DNA of 21,040 nt from Bacteroides sp. UBA7335 (GCA_002471185.1 DKPL01000067.1:1-21040), one strand, 5' to 3'; positions 8,859 to 17,458 are shown, numbered from the stretch's first letter. Made by a program: numbers and translations. The notes: generated by a model from the letters alone, not told the origin.

Positions 8859-8896
8859 AAGAGTGTGTAAATAAGTATACTTATTTACACACTCTT
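8859..8896. repeat. Perfect 38-bp palindrome between a pRiA4b-like gene and miaA
   Basis: Two 19-nt arms (8859-8877 and 8878-8896) are exactly complementary with no spacer; the centre is GTATAC. On the minus strand it begins 11 nt after the stop of the upstream gene and is followed by T-rich sequence, as in an intrinsic terminator. The stem itself is AT-rich and has no loop, and miaA starts 11 nt later. It could be a terminator, an attenuator controlling read-through into miaA, or a binding site for a dimeric repressor. Which of these is right cannot be told from the sequence. Confidence 0.9.
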
Positions 8897-8907
8897 ATAG
8901 TTAAAAT

Positions 8908-9471
8908 TTAAAATCTTTCTTCGTTATAATCTGTAGGACCGCTAGCTGCTCCTCCATCGATATCAAAACCCTCTTGATCAAAATCTTCTAAATCAAAATC
9001 TTGATCACCATAAAAGTTTTCATCCAATTCTAAAGAGTTTCCTGTAGCAATCATTTCTTCAAAATCAATTGTTTGCTTAGGTGCATCTCCTATTTTTTTT
9101 GTACAAACTGCTCCTTGCACATTTTTTCCTGTAATGATTTCAGTTAGTTCGATGAAGAATAATCGTTCTGTCATATAGTCAAAGACATAAAGCATTTTTT
9201 GCTTTTCATCCTCTATCATTTCATTTATTGTTGTATCCTTCATCAACCAACTATCCATTTCAGGATTGTTGTCCATTTCCTCAAGGGTAATTTCTTTTTC
9301 TTTTTCCCAATCGTCATCACACACAAAGAATGATGTCATTTGATCATCAGCATATCCTACAGATTTGATGATAGCTTCATGGAAATCATAAAAAGTAGCT
9401 TCCGGATCAATTTGTATTTCTCTTAGAAAATCATCGACTTCATCAGAGATAATGGTAAATCTATAAATCAT
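8908..9471 (-). CDS. Plasmid pRiA4b ORF-3-like protein (function unknown)
   Basis: A 187-aa acidic cytoplasmic protein without a signal peptide or membrane segment. The N-terminal two thirds (about 1-135), with the opening IYRFTI, the FYDFHEAI segment near residue 27 and VGYADDQMTSFFV, look like the PRiA4_ORF3-like domain (also labelled IS1096-passenger TnpR-like). The last 50 residues are a disordered, strongly acidic tail rich in D, E, G and F. The family has no established activity, and despite its name there is no sign of an insertion sequence here. The gene lies between lpxA (75-nt gap) and miaA (60-nt gap holding the palindrome), so it may be its own transcription unit. Confidence 0.7.
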   Translation of the reverse strand: MIYRFTIISDEVDDFLREIQIDPEATFYDFHEAIIKSVGYADDQMTSFFVCDDDWEKEKEITLEEMDNNPEMDSWLMKDTTINEMIEDEKQKMLYVFDYMTERLFFIELTEIITGKNVQGAVCTKKIGDAPKQTIDFEEMIATGNSLELDENFYGDQDFDLEDFDQEGFDIDGGAASGPTDYNEERF

Positions 9472-9546
9472 AATAATTGCGTTGTCGTTAATTTGCTTCT
9501 AACAAATATGTTTAAGCATATCCTATTAGTGTACGAGTGCTTTAAA

Positions 9547-10317
9547 TTATTTTATAATTCCGCGTTCGGATGTACGAATAAAATTAACAATATATTCAAC
9601 TTCCGGGGTCTTGCTAAGTCCTTCTTCTTCAACTTTAGCCAAAGCATCAGAAATATTTAACCCACTTTGATAAATTAAACGATAAGTATTGTGAATACTA
9701 TCGATTGTCTCATTTGAAAAACCACGGCGACGTAGTCCGATAATATTTATGCCTGCATAAGAAATCGGTTCTCTTCCTGCAATGATGTAAGGGGGGATGT
9801 CTTTGCTAAAACGACTACCACCTTGAATCATGACATGGCTTCCTACATGGCAGAATTGATGCATTAATACATTTGCGCTAACTATTGCATTGTCATCAAT
9901 TATAATTTCTCCTGCCATTTTGGTTGAGTTGCCAATAATGCAACCATTCCCAATAATGGCATCGTGTGCAACGTGAACACCCTCCATTAATAGATTGCTG
10001 TTACCAACAACAGTACGTCCTTTGGCTGCAGTTCCACGATTGATTGTTACATTCTCTCTAATTGTGTTGTTATCGCCAATTTCTGCAGTCGTTTCTTCTC
10101 CACGAAACTTTAAATCTTGTGGAATTGCTCCAATTACAGCACCTGGAAAAATCGTATTTCCATTTCCGATGCGTGAACCATATAAAATAGTAGCATTTGG
10201 CATAATCTTATTATTATCACCAATGATCACATTTTTGTCTATAAATACAAAAGGACCAATCTCTACATTTTCACCGATTTTCGCTTCGGGATGAATAGAT
10301 GCTAAAGAACTTATCAT
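9547..10317 (-). CDS. lpxA: UDP-N-acetylglucosamine acyltransferase LpxA
   Basis: Catalyses the first step of lipid A synthesis, transfer of a 3-hydroxyacyl chain from acyl carrier protein to the 3-OH of UDP-GlcNAc in the cytoplasm. The 256-aa protein is a left-handed beta helix of hexapeptide repeats (such as IGENVE, IGDNNK, IGNGNT) over about residues 1-190, with a helical C-terminal domain. The catalytic histidine is H118 in the motif HVAHD, matching E. coli H125. FSKDIPPYIIAGREP and GLRRRGFS are typical of the family. The start lies 6 nt downstream of the lpxC/fabZ stop, so the genes are in one operon. Acyl-chain length preference cannot be read with confidence. Confidence 0.96.
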   Translation of the reverse strand: MISSLASIHPEAKIGENVEIGPFVFIDKNVIIGDNNKIMPNATILYGSRIGNGNTIFPGAVIGAIPQDLKFRGEETTAEIGDNNTIRENVTINRGTAAKGRTVVGNSNLLMEGVHVAHDAIIGNGCIIGNSTKMAGEIIIDDNAIVSANVLMHQFCHVGSHVMIQGGSRFSKDIPPYIIAGREPISYAGINIIGLRRRGFSNETIDSIHNTYRLIYQSGLNISDALAKVEEEGLSKTPEVEYIVNFIRTSERGIIK

Positions 10318-10323
10318 GTTTAT

Positions 10324-11709
10324 TTATTTATTTTTTACGATTTGTGCCATAAACTCTGCTTCGCAAACTACTTTTTCGCCAACGAACGCATAGCCTTTCA
10401 TTGTTGCTATACCCCTACGGATAGGAGATATTAGTTCTACGCGGAAAATTAAGGTATCTCCAGGAACTACTTTTTGTCTGAATTTAACTCCATCAATTTT
10501 CATGAAATAGGTTGAATAACGCTCTGGGTCATCAACTGAGTTTAAAACAAGTAATCCACCTACTTGTGCCATAGCTTCTACTTGTAATACTCCCGGCATT
10601 ACTGGTTCTTCAGGAAAGTGTCCTTGAAAGAATGGCTCATTTACTGTGATATTTTTTATACCTACAATATAGTTTGCACCAATTTCAATTACCTTATCTA
10701 CCAATTGGAATGGGTAACGGTGTGGAAGCAGTTCGCGAATGCGATTTACGTCCATAATAGGCTCTTCATTGCAGTTGTATGAAGGTGCTTGTATTTCATG
10801 CAAACGAATCTCTTTACGCATTTGACGCGCAAATTTATTATTAATAGTATGTCCAGGACGCGTAGCAATAATTCTACCTTTGATTGGTTTTCCAATTAAA
10901 GCTAAATCTCCAATTACATCCAATAGTTTGTGTCGTGCACATTCATTAGGCCAAACAAGTGGCTTGTGATTGATATATCCAAGTTGGCTTGCGTCCATAT
11001 GAGGAACTCCCATGATATCTGCCAATTTATCGTAGCTTTCTTGAGACATTTTGCGCTCATAGATGACGATAGCATTATCTAAATCTCCACCTTTAATTAA
11101 ACCAGCTGAAAGTAAAGGTTCTATTTCTCTAACGAATACAAAGGTACGACTAGCAGCAATTTCATCCTTAAATTTGCTCATATCTTCCAATGTCGCAAAT
11201 TGGTTTGGAATAATTAAAGAGTCATAAGAAACCAATACGTTTAAGCTGAAATTTTCATCTGGAAGCACGATGATTGAAGAACCCGTTTCTTCGTCGCGAA
11301 ATTCTATTTTAGATTTAATGATATAGAAATCCTTAACAGCATTTTGCTCGATTGTGCCAACCTTTTCTATTTCTTGTACGTAGTATTGAGCACTTCCATC
11401 TAAAATTGGAAATTCCGGCCCATTAACTTGGATAAGACAATTATCTATTCCTAGAGCATATAATGCAGCCATTCCATGTTCAATAGTGCTTACTTTTACT
11501 CCATTTTTAACTAGTACAGTGCCGCGAGTAGTTTCTGTTACATTGTCAGCAACAGCATCGATAATAGGTTGACCCTCTAAATCTATGCGTTGGATTTTAT
11601 ATCCGTGATTATCTGGTGCAGGGTTAAATGTTACTGTAAGATCAAGTCCCGTGTGCAGACCTTTTCCACTCAGTGAGAAGCTCTCTTGCAGAGTTTTTTG
11701 TTTCAGCAT
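10324..11709 (-). CDS. lpxC/fabZ: Fused UDP-3-O-acyl-GlcNAc deacetylase / 3-hydroxyacyl-ACP dehydratase
   Basis: A 461-aa bifunctional protein. The N-terminal part (about 1-305) is LpxC, the zinc deacetylase that commits UDP-3-acyl-GlcNAc to lipid A. Its zinc ligands are visible as H78 (STIEH), H260 and D264 (HKLLD), and the general acid as H287 (RPGH). The C-terminal part (about 315-461) is FabZ, which dehydrates 3-hydroxyacyl-ACP in fatty-acid synthesis, with catalytic H364 (GHFPEEPVMPG) and E378 (LQVEAMAQ) in the normal 14-residue spacing. Both halves therefore look active. The fusion is a known trait of Bacteroidota and relatives, and joins the two enzymes that compete for 3-hydroxyacyl chains. 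It lies 3 nt after lpxD and 6 nt before lpxA. Confidence 0.97.
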   Translation of the reverse strand: MLKQKTLQESFSLSGKGLHTGLDLTVTFNPAPDNHGYKIQRIDLEGQPIIDAVADNVTETTRGTVLVKNGVKVSTIEHGMAALYALGIDNCLIQVNGPEFPILDGSAQYYVQEIEKVGTIEQNAVKDFYIIKSKIEFRDEETGSSIIVLPDENFSLNVLVSYDSLIIPNQFATLEDMSKFKDEIAASRTFVFVREIEPLLSAGLIKGGDLDNAIVIYERKMSQESYDKLADIMGVPHMDASQLGYINHKPLVWPNECARHKLLDVIGDLALIGKPIKGRIIATRPGHTINNKFARQMRKEIRLHEIQAPSYNCNEEPIMDVNRIRELLPHRYPFQLVDKVIEIGANYIVGIKNITVNEPFFQGHFPEEPVMPGVLQVEAMAQVGGLLVLNSVDDPERYSTYFMKIDGVKFRQKVVPGDTLIFRVELISPIRRGIATMKGYAFVGEKVVCEAEFMAQIVKNK

Positions 11710-11712
11710 TGG

Positions 11713-12756
11713 TTACTTATTATTTAGTTGTTTTTTTAATTCTTCTAACTCTTTGCGCAAAGCATTCATTTCAAAATACATATCAGGTAGCTTTCTATAT
11801 ATAGATGCTGAACGGAAATAAGGCTTTTGTTCCATAGGTGGTGTGCCTATAAGTTGTTGATTAGCTTTTACGCTACTAGGAACTCCAGATTGAGCACCAA
11901 AGTTAACATGATCTCCAATGGTGATATGACCAGCAATACCAACTTGTCCACCAAACATGCACCACTCTCCAATCTTTGTTGAGCCAGCGATGCCAACTTG
12001 AGCTGCCATTACTGTATGTGATCCAATCTCATCGTTGTGTGCTACTTGAATAAGGTTATCCAGCTTCACACCTTTGCGAATAATCGTTGCTCCCATTGTT
12101 GCACGATCAATACAGGTGTTGGCTCCAATATCAACTCTATCTTCAAGAATGACAATACCGATTTGAGGAATTTTTTCATATCCATCTGGAGTTGGTGCAA
12201 AACCAAAACCATCAGCTCCAATAACTGAACCTGCATGAATATTACATTCATTTCCAATGCGACAATCGTGGTAGATTGTAACGTGTGGATATAGAGCACA
12301 ATTATTGCCAATTTTTACATTATCTGCAACGCATACATGAGCATGGATAAATGTATTATCGCCAATCACGACATTCTCGCCGATAACGGCAAAAGGGCCA
12401 ACGTATATGTTTTCCCCTAATTTAGCTGAAGGTGCAATAGCTGCTAATGGATCTATTCCTTGTTTTTTAGATTTGCTCATTTCGTAAAGATTGAGTAGTT
12501 TACTCAAACTTTCGTAAGCATTTTCTACCTTTATTAATGTAGCTTTGATTTCTTTTTCTGGTTCAAAGTCTTTGTTTACTAAAACGATACTGGCATTAGT
12601 ATCATATATATAAGGGGTGTATTTAGGGTTTGAAAGAAATGAAATAGCGCCCGGTATACCTTCTTCTATTTTAGCAAACGTATGTACAGTTGCATTCTCA
12701 TCTCCTATAATTTCTCCCTCAATAAATGCAGCAATCTGCTTAGCCGAAAACTCCAT
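11713..12756 (-). CDS. lpxD: UDP-3-O-(3-hydroxyacyl)glucosamine N-acyltransferase LpxD
   Basis: Adds the second 3-hydroxyacyl chain, at the 2-amino group, in lipid A synthesis. The 347-aa protein has the N-terminal uridine-binding domain (about 1-100, with GAISFLSNPKY), a left-handed beta helix of hexapeptide repeats (about 110-310) and a C-terminal amphipathic helix (LRKELEELKKQL). The catalytic His is H240 in QVAHND, matching E. coli H239. It is the first lpx gene of the leftward block, 98 nt after the HD-domain gene and 3 nt before lpxC/fabZ. I see no strong promoter in that 98-nt gap, although it contains an oppositely oriented hairpin. Confidence 0.96.
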   Translation of the reverse strand: MEFSAKQIAAFIEGEIIGDENATVHTFAKIEEGIPGAISFLSNPKYTPYIYDTNASIVLVNKDFEPEKEIKATLIKVENAYESLSKLLNLYEMSKSKKQGIDPLAAIAPSAKLGENIYVGPFAVIGENVVIGDNTFIHAHVCVADNVKIGNNCALYPHVTIYHDCRIGNECNIHAGSVIGADGFGFAPTPDGYEKIPQIGIVILEDRVDIGANTCIDRATMGATIIRKGVKLDNLIQVAHNDEIGSHTVMAAQVGIAGSTKIGEWCMFGGQVGIAGHITIGDHVNFGAQSGVPSSVKANQQLIGTPPMEQKPYFRSASIYRKLPDMYFEMNALRKELEELKKQLNNK

Positions 12757-12790
12757 GTCTTTATTTCTTTGATTTTAAAAGATTCTTTTC

Positions 12791-12817
12791 CCGTTACAAA
12801 TAACGGTTTTTTTTTTT
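12791..12817 (+). terminator. Hairpin plus T11 tract oriented against the lpx operon
   Basis: CCGTTA (12791-12796) and TAACGG (12801-12806) form a 6-bp stem with a CAAA loop, followed directly by eleven T residues (12807-12817). It has the form of an intrinsic terminator for rightward transcription, yet no rightward gene ends here. All genes around it run leftward, so it would stop antisense transcripts coming from the lpx region. On the minus strand the hairpin is preceded by A's and has no T tail, so it should not stop the operon. Confidence 0.55.
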
Positions 12818-12854
12818 ATATATCCTTACTCTTTATCGAATATTTTAAGGTAGA

Positions 12855-14081
12855 CTACCTCAAACGGTAGTAACACAGATAGTATTTCTTTACCTTTTTA
12901 GAGAGCAAGGATATGTTTAACATATCCGAAGCCTCAGCAATATTTTTAATACTTCTATCGTTGTATATAATATCTATACTGTCATCTGCTGGGTTATACA
13001 TATTTTTTTCAATGCTCGAAGTTGAAACAAAATATTCGGCTTCCGGTAATGATATAGATAGCTGTTGACTAATCTTCTTTTGTAATTCTATTTGCTGTTC
13101 AGAACTGACTGGAGTTGTCGAGATTTCGACCTTAAAAAGGTGACGATTAATCACTGCATTGCTTAAAGTTGATAGTACTTTATCGTTATGATTGCACCAC
13201 ACTTTTAGAGATGTCCAAATATCGTTATCATCTAGATTTATAAAGTGCTCAATACAATTGGTATTATTGTAAAACTCTTTTTTATCAATGTCATTATACA
13301 GGAAAAAGCGGAGTGAGGGTGAGGCGAAAACCTCTATTTTATTGTTCGCTAATTCTTTAGCTCTAAGTAAGGCTTTCTTTAATAAAGCTTCGTAGGCTAC
13401 AGAAGTTTTATGCAAATAAACCTGCCAATACATCAACCTACGTGCCATTAAGAAGTTTTCGATTGAGTAGATACCTTTTGATTCTACTACTAATCTATCA
13501 CTTTCTACATCCAACATTTTAATGATGCGTGCCGAACCAATATTACCTTCGGTGACACCAGTGTAAAAGCTATCTCTTCTTAGATAGTCTAACCTATCCA
13601 TATCAAGTTGTCCACTTACTAATTGATGAAGAAATCTTTTAGGGTATTCATCTTTAAAAATCTGAATAGCTAAGTTTAACTTCCCATTCATCTCCTTATT
13701 CATACGCTCCATAAGCATTAAGGAAATCTCTTCGTGTGAAATATCTCTTACAATTGTATCTTCGAGCACATGCGAAAATGGTCCGTGTCCTATATCATGA
13801 AGTAAAATGGCTGCTCTTACAGCTTCTGCTTCACTATCGAATATAAAATGGCCTTTTGCCGTAAGCTGCGTGATAGCTTCACTCATCAGATAAAAGGCTC
13901 CAAGAGAGTGCTGAAAACGGGTGTGTTGCGCTCCCGGATATACAACAGATGAAAGTCCCATCTGCTTAATGCGGGTTAAACGCTGCAAAAGGGGATGCTT
14001 TACGATATCGTATAGCAACCCCTTTGGTATATTGATAAATCCGAAAACCGGATCATTTATTATTTTACGTTCGCTGGACAT
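12855..14081 (-). CDS. HD-domain phosphohydrolase (COG1078, dGTPase/SAMHD1-like)
   Basis: A 408-aa cytoplasmic protein. The metal-binding HD signature is clear: H53/H58 in QHTRFQHSLG, the H95-D96 pair in LLHDIGHGPFSH, and the later aspartate in LDMDRLDYLRRDSFYTG. These residues fit the metal-dependent phosphohydrolases related to dGTPase and SAMHD1; the substrate is probably a nucleotide, but this is not proven. The C-terminal half is family-specific and of unknown role. The gene follows pyrF by only 5 nt and precedes lpxD by 98 nt, so it is likely part of the same transcript as pyrF. Confidence 0.85.
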   Translation of the reverse strand: MSSERKIINDPVFGFINIPKGLLYDIVKHPLLQRLTRIKQMGLSSVVYPGAQHTRFQHSLGAFYLMSEAITQLTAKGHFIFDSEAEAVRAAILLHDIGHGPFSHVLEDTIVRDISHEEISLMLMERMNKEMNGKLNLAIQIFKDEYPKRFLHQLVSGQLDMDRLDYLRRDSFYTGVTEGNIGSARIIKMLDVESDRLVVESKGIYSIENFLMARRLMYWQVYLHKTSVAYEALLKKALLRAKELANNKIEVFASPSLRFFLYNDIDKKEFYNNTNCIEHFINLDDNDIWTSLKVWCNHNDKVLSTLSNAVINRHLFKVEISTTPVSSEQQIELQKKISQQLSISLPEAEYFVSTSSIEKNMYNPADDSIDIIYNDRSIKNIAEASDMLNISLLSKKVKKYYLCYYRLR

Positions 14082-14086
14082 TTAAA

Positions 14087-14911
14087 TTAGAGGATCGCTT
14101 TTAATTCCTCTGCCATTTCGACTTGTACTTTTTGTGCTTCAACCCTAGCAGCTTCTGCAAACTTATCACTACTATCTGCATAGATGATAGCACGAGATGA
14201 ATTAACGATAAGTCCGCAGGTTTGATTCATACCGTACTTGCAAACTTCGGTCAATGATCCTCCTTGAGCACCTACGCCTGGTACCAATAAAAAGTGATTT
14301 GGAACAATTTTACGAATGTCCTCAAATGCTTTTCCTTGAGTTGCACCAACAACATACATCATTTGCTCTTCGTTAGCCCACTCTTGTGACTTGCGAAGAA
14401 CCTTTTCGAATAGTCGTTCCCCGTTTATATCTTCAGTTAGCTGAAAATCGTGTGAACCTTTATTACTAGTTAACGCTAAAAGAATTACCCATTTTTCTTT
14501 ATAGTTAAGAAATGGAGTAACACTATCTTCGCCCATATAAGGTGCTACTGTAACTGAGTCGATATCTAAATCGCCAAAGAAGGATTGTGCATACATGGCA
14601 GATGTATTTCCAATATCACCGCGCTTAGCGTCAGCTATGATAAACTGGTCGGGGTAGTTTTCTTTGATGTAGCGAACTGTTTTTTCGAATGCAATCCAAC
14701 CCTTAACACCCATACTTTCATAAAAAGCTAAGTTGGGTTTATATGCTATACATAAGTCGGCAGTTGCATCAATAATTGCTTTGTTGAAAGCAAATATCGG
14801 ATCTTCCTCTTGCAGCAAATGTTGAGGGATTTTTTGAATATCAGTGTCTAACCCAACGCAAAGAAATGATTTCTTACGTTTTATATTTTCGAATAATTCG
14901 TTTTTAGTCAT
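14087..14911 (-). CDS. pyrF: Orotidine 5'-phosphate decarboxylase
   Basis: Decarboxylates OMP to UMP, the last step of de novo pyrimidine synthesis. The protein is 274 aa, the length of the type 2 bacterial form. The catalytic D-K-D set is D94, K96 and D99 in ADAKRGDIGNT, and the N-terminal substrate segment CVGLDTD lies at 18-24. The phosphate-binding part LLVPGVGAQGG and the terminal SSRAIIYA loop are present. It lies 36 nt after prfA and 5 nt before the HD-domain gene on the same strand. Confidence 0.96.
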   Translation of the reverse strand: MTKNELFENIKRKKSFLCVGLDTDIQKIPQHLLQEEDPIFAFNKAIIDATADLCIAYKPNLAFYESMGVKGWIAFEKTVRYIKENYPDQFIIADAKRGDIGNTSAMYAQSFFGDLDIDSVTVAPYMGEDSVTPFLNYKEKWVILLALTSNKGSHDFQLTEDINGERLFEKVLRKSQEWANEEQMMYVVGATQGKAFEDIRKIVPNHFLLVPGVGAQGGSLTEVCKYGMNQTCGLIVNSSRAIIYADSSDKFAEAARVEAQKVQVEMAEELKAIL

Positions 14912-14947
14912 TATCGTGATGTTTAATATTTCTGATTTTAAAAGAAA

Positions 14948-16060
14948 TTACAATTCACTCTCTTTTAAACGTTCAGCATTTTCGGCAACGGTTAGTTTGT
15001 CGATACAATCCTGAATGTCGCCATCCATAAAGGCTGATAAGTTATAAATGGTATAATTAATGCGATGGTCTGTAATACGTCCTTGCGGATAATTATAGGT
15101 TCTAATTTTAGCCGAACGGTCACCTGTTGATACCATTGTTTTGCGTTTTGATGCAATATCATCAATATATTTTTGATGCTCTTTGTCATAAATAAAAGTG
15201 CGCAAGCGTGATAACGCACGTTCTTTATTTTTAGGCTGATCGCGGGTTTCGGTACATTCAATCAAAATTTCTTCGGTGACACCCGTGTTAGGATTTCTCC
15301 ACATATAACGCAAACGAACTCCCGATTCAACCTTATTAACGTTCTGTCCACCAGCACCTCCACTTCTAAAGGTATCCCACTTTATTTCGCCCTCATTGAT
15401 TTCTACATCAAATGGTTCAGCTTCGGGTAGAATAGCAACTGATGCAGCCGATGTATGAACACGTCCTTGGGTCTCGGTAGCGGGCACACGTTGCACGCGG
15501 TGAACTCCCGATTCATATTTCATGATACCATAAACGTTATCGCCGGTAATACTGCAAATAATTTCTTTGAATCCGCCAGCTGCACCTTCGTTTACACTTG
15601 ACACTTCCATTCTCCACCCTTTCGACTCGCAGAACTTGGTGTACATGCGAAAGAGGTCGCCGGCAAAAATAGCAGCTTCATCTCCGCCAGTTCCTCCACG
15701 AATTTCTAGAATAGCATTTCTTCCATCTTGTGGGTCGGTAGGAACTAATAAAAGCTTAATCTCTTCTTCCAACGCAGGGAGCCTATCTTGACTGTTATCG
15801 AGTTCCTCTTTGGCCATTTCGCGCATTTCAGTGTCCGATTCATTTGATAGAATATCTTTAGCTTCATCAATGTTTGCCAATAATTGCATATACTCTTTGC
15901 GGGCATTCATCAAATCATCAAGCTCTTTATATTCTTTTGTCAATTTCACATAGCGTTTCTGATCGGCAATGACAGATGGATCAGTAATCAGCGTTGAAAT
16001 TTCTTCAAAACGAGCTACCAAGCCATCTAGTTTTTCTAATATATTGTTATTGTCAGCCAT
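14948..16060 (-). CDS. prfA: Peptide chain release factor 1
   Basis: Recognises UAA and UAG stop codons in the ribosomal A site and triggers peptide release. The 370-aa protein has the GGQ catalytic motif (G237-G238-Q239 in SGGAGGQNVNKVESG) and the RF1 codon-recognition tripeptide P193-A194-T195, which distinguishes it from RF2 (SPF). No in-frame stop or programmed frameshift is seen, as expected for RF1. It starts directly next to the stop of a 67-aa membrane protein gene (16061) and is followed by pyrF after 36 nt. Confidence 0.97.
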   Translation of the reverse strand: MADNNNILEKLDGLVARFEEISTLITDPSVIADQKRYVKLTKEYKELDDLMNARKEYMQLLANIDEAKDILSNESDTEMREMAKEELDNSQDRLPALEEEIKLLLVPTDPQDGRNAILEIRGGTGGDEAAIFAGDLFRMYTKFCESKGWRMEVSSVNEGAAGGFKEIICSITGDNVYGIMKYESGVHRVQRVPATETQGRVHTSAASVAILPEAEPFDVEINEGEIKWDTFRSGGAGGQNVNKVESGVRLRYMWRNPNTGVTEEILIECTETRDQPKNKERALSRLRTFIYDKEHQKYIDDIASKRKTMVSTGDRSAKIRTYNYPQGRITDHRINYTIYNLSAFMDGDIQDCIDKLTVAENAERLKESEL

Positions 16061-16264
16061 TTACTTGAATGTTTTTCGTATCCATTTATCTTTTTTGGTA
16101 ATGATACGTTGAGTAATAATAACCCAACCGATTGTAGCAGCAATTCTTATAGCGACTTGCCAAATCGATGCATCTCTTTGAGTAGCCCACCAACAAGTTG
16201 CTCCCATATATATTGTTGCTAAGATAGCAGCAATGCAAATGATAACGAATACAGCTTTTTTCAT
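16061..16264 (-). CDS. Small membrane protein of unknown function
   Basis: A 67-aa protein with a short basic N-terminus and two hydrophobic segments (about 4-26 and 37-52), and a strongly basic C-terminus (KKDKWIRKTFK) that probably faces the cytoplasm. I do not recognise a family. It is a real gene by context: its ATG shares one base with the purM stop (TAATG overlap on the minus strand), and its stop abuts the prfA start codon, so it is locked between two core genes with no spacer. Translational coupling to both neighbours is likely. An assembly or a membrane role cannot be told from the sequence. Confidence 0.7.
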   Translation of the reverse strand: MKKAVFVIICIAAILATIYMGATCWWATQRDASIWQVAIRIAATIGWVIITQRIITKKDKWIRKTFK

Positions 16265-17430
16265 TAATATCTGAATTCTCCGAATTCGCTTTTAATAATA
16301 AGTTCTTTTTTATCGCTTTCTTCTACGCGTCCCACTATTTGAGCTGGGATGCCAAAGCTTTCACTAATACTTATTACTTCAGCTGCATGTTCTGGTGATA
16401 GATATACCTCTAATCGATGTCCCATATTGAACACTTTGTACATTTCTGCCCAATCGGTTCCACTTTGTTCGTGAATTGTTTTGAACAATGGAGGAACTGG
16501 GAATAGATTGTCTTTAATGATACGAACTTCGTCAACAAAGTGGAGCACTTTGGTTTGAGCTCCTCCCGAGCAGTGTACCATACCATGAATGTTGGCACGT
16601 AGTGCATCCAATAGTTTTTTTACAACCGGTGCATAAGTACGTGTAGGCGAAAGTACCAGTTTTCCAGCGTTAAGTGGTGATCCTTCAACTTCATCTGTCA
16701 GTTTTAATCCTCCCGAGTAAACTAACTCTTCAGGAACACCCGCATCATAACTCTCAGGATATTTTTCTGCTAGATATTTAGCAAAAACATCGTGACGTGC
16801 ACTGGTTAAGCCATTGCTTCCCATGCCACCGTTATATTCTTTTTCGTATGTAGCCTGTCCGTACGATGCTAGTCCTACGATAACATCCCCCGGACGAATA
16901 TTAGCATTATCAATAACATCCGAACGCTTCATGCGACAAGTAACTGTGCTGTCTACAATAATTGTGCGTACTAAATCGCCAACATCTGCAGTTTCGCCAC
17001 CTGTAGCATATACACCAACTCCCATTTCTTGAAGTTCATGCAATAACTCGTCCGTTCCATTGATTATGGCAGAAATTACTTCTCCCGGTATCAGAAGTTT
17101 GTTGCGACCAATCGTTGATGAAACAAGAATGTTATCTACAGCACCCACGCAAAGTAAATCATCAATATTCATGATTAAGGCATCTTGTGCAATACCTTTC
17201 CATACTGATAAGTCTCCTGTTTCCTTCCAGTACATATACGCAAGCGAAGATTTTGTACCTGCCCCATCTGCATGCATAATGTTGCAATATTCAGGATCTC
17301 CGCCAAGAATATCAGGGATTATTTTACAAAAAGCTTTAGGGAAAACACCTTTGTCTATGTTTTTGATGGCATTGTGCACATCTTCTTTTGAAGCGCTAAC
17401 GCCGCGCATCATGTATCGTTGATTACTCAT
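16264..17430 (-). CDS. purM: Phosphoribosylformylglycinamidine cyclo-ligase (AIR synthase)
   Basis: Closes the imidazole ring in purine synthesis, turning FGAM plus ATP into AIR. The protein is 388 aa, somewhat longer than the roughly 345 aa of E. coli PurM. The ATP-binding signature HADGAGTKS (53-61), the NIDDLLCVGA segment and the GGETADVGDL loop are clear, as is the later MVHCSGGAQTKVL segment. The start MSNQRYMMRGVSASKEDVHNA keeps the conserved N-terminal region. It is the first gene of the leftward block, with a good promoter box 29-37 nt upstream. Its stop overlaps the next small gene. Confidence 0.93.
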   Translation of the reverse strand: MSNQRYMMRGVSASKEDVHNAIKNIDKGVFPKAFCKIIPDILGGDPEYCNIMHADGAGTKSSLAYMYWKETGDLSVWKGIAQDALIMNIDDLLCVGAVDNILVSSTIGRNKLLIPGEVISAIINGTDELLHELQEMGVGVYATGGETADVGDLVRTIIVDSTVTCRMKRSDVIDNANIRPGDVIVGLASYGQATYEKEYNGGMGSNGLTSARHDVFAKYLAEKYPESYDAGVPEELVYSGGLKLTDEVEGSPLNAGKLVLSPTRTYAPVVKKLLDALRANIHGMVHCSGGAQTKVLHFVDEVRIIKDNLFPVPPLFKTIHEQSGTDWAEMYKVFNMGHRLEVYLSPEHAAEVISISESFGIPAQIVGRVEESDKKELIIKSEFGEFRY

Positions 17431-17458
17431 GAGTGAATAAATTTTTTTTGTATACGGC

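Noticed and set aside
8908..9471. Mobile-element origin of the pRiA4b ORF-3-like gene
   Set aside because: The name suggests plasmid or IS1096 cargo, but there are no terminal repeats, transposase or attachment sites nearby, and the base composition matches the neighbours.
9506..9521. Near-palindrome ATATG-N6-CATAT upstream of the pRiA4b-like gene
   Set aside because: Short, AT-rich and without a second copy, so it is not distinguishable from chance.
12848..12860. AGGTAG-A-CTACCT hairpin at the end of the HD-domain gene as a terminator
   Set aside because: The stem overlaps the stop codon, the loop is one base and no T tract follows on the minus strand.
17060..17422. 120-aa open frame on the + strand opposite purM
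   Set aside because: It is an antisense shadow of a well-supported purM, with no family likeness or start context.
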